Shown: positions 62,610-64,000 of the stretch, piece after piece
How positions within the stretch are numbered: position 1 is the first letter of the stretch
Layout of the letters: every line of letters starts with the position of its first letter
Source of the DNA: Thunnus maccoyii
Lineage: Eukaryota > Chordata > Actinopteri > Scombriformes > Scombridae
NCBI RefSeq assembly: GCF_910596095.1
Contig: NC_056538.1
Location: 14,767,501 to 14,831,500, forward strand
Length of the DNA: 64,000 bases
Direction: 5' to 3'
The notes under the pieces: generated by a model
What the model was told of the DNA's origin: nothing
What the model saw: only the letters and a program-made list of their open reading frames with translations
Databases searched by the model: none
Position numbers and translations under genes: made by a program

Positions 62610-64000
62610 TACACACCTGGAGCCCTGGTTCTTTACCCAGGGAAAGGTGCTCATTCCTTGGTACAAGACCTCCAGTGGTGCCCCTGGTTCCTGGAGGTCT
62701 CCAGGGGACCTTGCCTAGTTCTTTATCCAGGGGAGGAGTTCTCATTCCTTGGTACCAAGGCTCCAGTGGTGCTACTGGTTCCTGGAGGTCTCCAAGTGAC
62801 CTTGCCTGGTTCTTTACCCATGGGAAAAGTGTTCATTCGTGGGTACAAGACCTCCAGTGGTGCCCCTGGTTCCTGGAGGTCTTCAGGGGACCTGAGCTGG
62901 CTCTTTACCCAGGCAAAATGTGGTCATTGCTGGGTAAGAGACCTCCAGTGATGCCCCTGGTTCCTGGAGGTCTCCCCTCCAGGAACTTTGGGTGGTTCTT
63001 CACTTGGAGGAAAGGTTCTCATTGCTGGGTACAAGATGTCCAGTGGTGCCCCATGGTCCTGGAGCTCCCTGTCAGATCCTGCTATATTCTGTAATTATAA
63101 CAGATTCTGACTCAGAGTGCCAGGGGCACAAGGGCTCCCAAGGCTCTCCAGGTGCTCCTGGAGCTCCAGGGGACTTTGGGCTGGTTCTTTACCTCAGGAA
63201 AAGGTGCTCAGTCCTGGGGAAGGGACCTCTCAGTGGTACCCCGGTTCCTGGAGGTCTCCAGTGGGACTTAGGCTGTCAGGCCCTGGCTCCTGGAGGTCTT
63301 CAGGGGACCTTGGCTGGCTCTTTACTGGGGGCAAGGGTGCTTATTCCTGAGTACAAGTGTACTAGGGGTGGGGCTGGCTCCTGGAGGTCTCCAGGCGGCC
63401 TCTCTTTGCCCTTTACCCAGGGGAAAGGTGCTCATTCCGGGGTAAGTGACCTCAGTTGGGGGGCCTGGTCCTCCAGGGGAACTTGGGTGGATCTACGTAG
63501 GGGAAGGGTGCTCCTTCCTGGGTACAAGTTAAGTAGGGGTGGGTCCAACTCCTGGAGTTCTACAGGGGACCTTGGCTCGATCTTTAGCGAGGGGAAGGTT
63601 GCTCATTCCTGGGTATGAGACCTCCAGTGTTGCCCCTGGTTCCTGGAGGTCCTCAGGGGGCTTTTGGCTGGTTATTCACACTGAGAGAGAGCTCATTCCT
63701 GGGAAGGAGAACACCATTGGGGAGCCTGGTTCTCCAGGGGAACTTGGCTGGATCTTTACCCAGGGGAGGGGTGATCATTCCCGGGTAAGGGACCTCCAGT
63801 GGTGCCCCTGGAGCTCCAGGGGACTTTGGTTAATTTTTCACCCAGCCTTTGAGGTCTCCAGGGGACCTTGGCTGGATGTTTACCCAGGGAAGGGTGCTCA
63901 TTCCTGGGTAAGGGAGTTTTGGTGGGGGGCCTGGTTTTCCAGGGGAACTTGGCCAGATCTTTACCCAGGGGAAGGGTGCTGATTCCTGGGTAAGGGACCT
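62610..64000. repeat. Minisatellite of about 91-bp units with collagen-like motifs
   Basis: At least 14 units, each with a TCATTCCTGGGTA-type motif, recur at about 62651, 62742, 62833, 62924, 63019, 63208, 63341, 63432, 63512, 63603, 63693, 63775, 63898 and 63980, many spaced about 91 bases. Most units carry the near-palindrome CCTGGAGGTCTCCAGG and the string GTGGTGCCCCTGG. The array runs off the window end. At 63123-63180 one frame reads GHKGSQGSPGAPGAPGDFG, six perfect Gly-X-Y triplets. Open frames through the array exist in all three forward frames because of the repetition. Confidence 0.85.

Noticed and set aside
62603-63982. Long open frames on the plus strand as one or more genes
   Set aside because: They occur in all three frames, follow the tandem repeat and use Trp/Arg-rich translations of the same unit. 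Only the short Gly-X-Y island is protein-like.
62610-64000. CRISPR-like regular repeats
   Set aside because: Units are about 91 bp, imperfect along their whole length and lack unique spacers. The context is a vertebrate genome. This is a minisatellite.

Overview
The window is vertebrate nuclear DNA from a teleost, probably a spiny-rayed (percomorph-like) fish. Genes are split by GT-AG introns, CA/TG microsatellites are abundant, one immune gene carries the fish-specific NACHT-associated (FISNA) domain, and relics of BEL/Pao, DIRS-type, non-LTR and hAT-like elements lie between and inside genes. No bacterial operons, CRISPR arrays or phage genes are present. All exon models were read by eye from splice sites, reading phase and protein similarity recalled from known families; no search was run.

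Left to right: 1-2.3 kb holds microsatellites, a LINE RNase H relic and a small hAT-like element. anapc15 (+) spans 2.37-3.76 kb. tomt (-) spans 5.4-7.4 kb, with a 5' untranslated exon near 8.7 kb. A secreted frizzled-related gene closest to sFRP2 (sfrp2l, -) spans 10.2-12.8 kb. The 12.9-15.7 kb gap is full of repeats. lamtor1 (+) spans 16.0-18.9 kb. lrrc51 (-) spans 21.4-23.4 kb and is head-to-head with numa1 (+), which spans 24.8-40.2 kb in 23 coding exons (2,199 residues). A 12-exon NLR-type gene (+), with a PYD-like domain, FISNA and NACHT but no LRRs, spans 42.5-53.8 kb. From 55.4 to 61.4 kb there is a transposon graveyard: a broken BEL/Pao element followed by a broken DIRS-type element. 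The window ends in a minisatellite of about 91-bp units with a collagen-like Gly-X-Y island (62.6-64.0 kb).

anapc15, tomt, lamtor1, lrrc51 and numa1 are the neighbours found at human 11q13.4. Here lrrc51 and tomt sit on the same strand with lamtor1 opposed between them, the arrangement from which the primate LRTOMT fusion arose, and sfrp2l is interposed. The genes do not form one pathway: mitosis (anapc15, numa1), lysosomal mTORC1 signalling (lamtor1), hair-cell mechanotransduction (tomt), cilium-associated LRR protein (lrrc51), Wnt antagonism (sfrp2l) and innate immunity (NLR).

The most notable observations are three. The numa1 rod exon contains about nine tandem copies of an 85-residue coiled-coil unit plus a later, still highly similar duplication of two units. 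The NLR gene has an intact multi-exon reading frame, but its Walker A lysine is methionine and its Walker B motif is degenerate, and its NACHT is split over six exons. tomt has a duplicated, in-frame 3' splice site.
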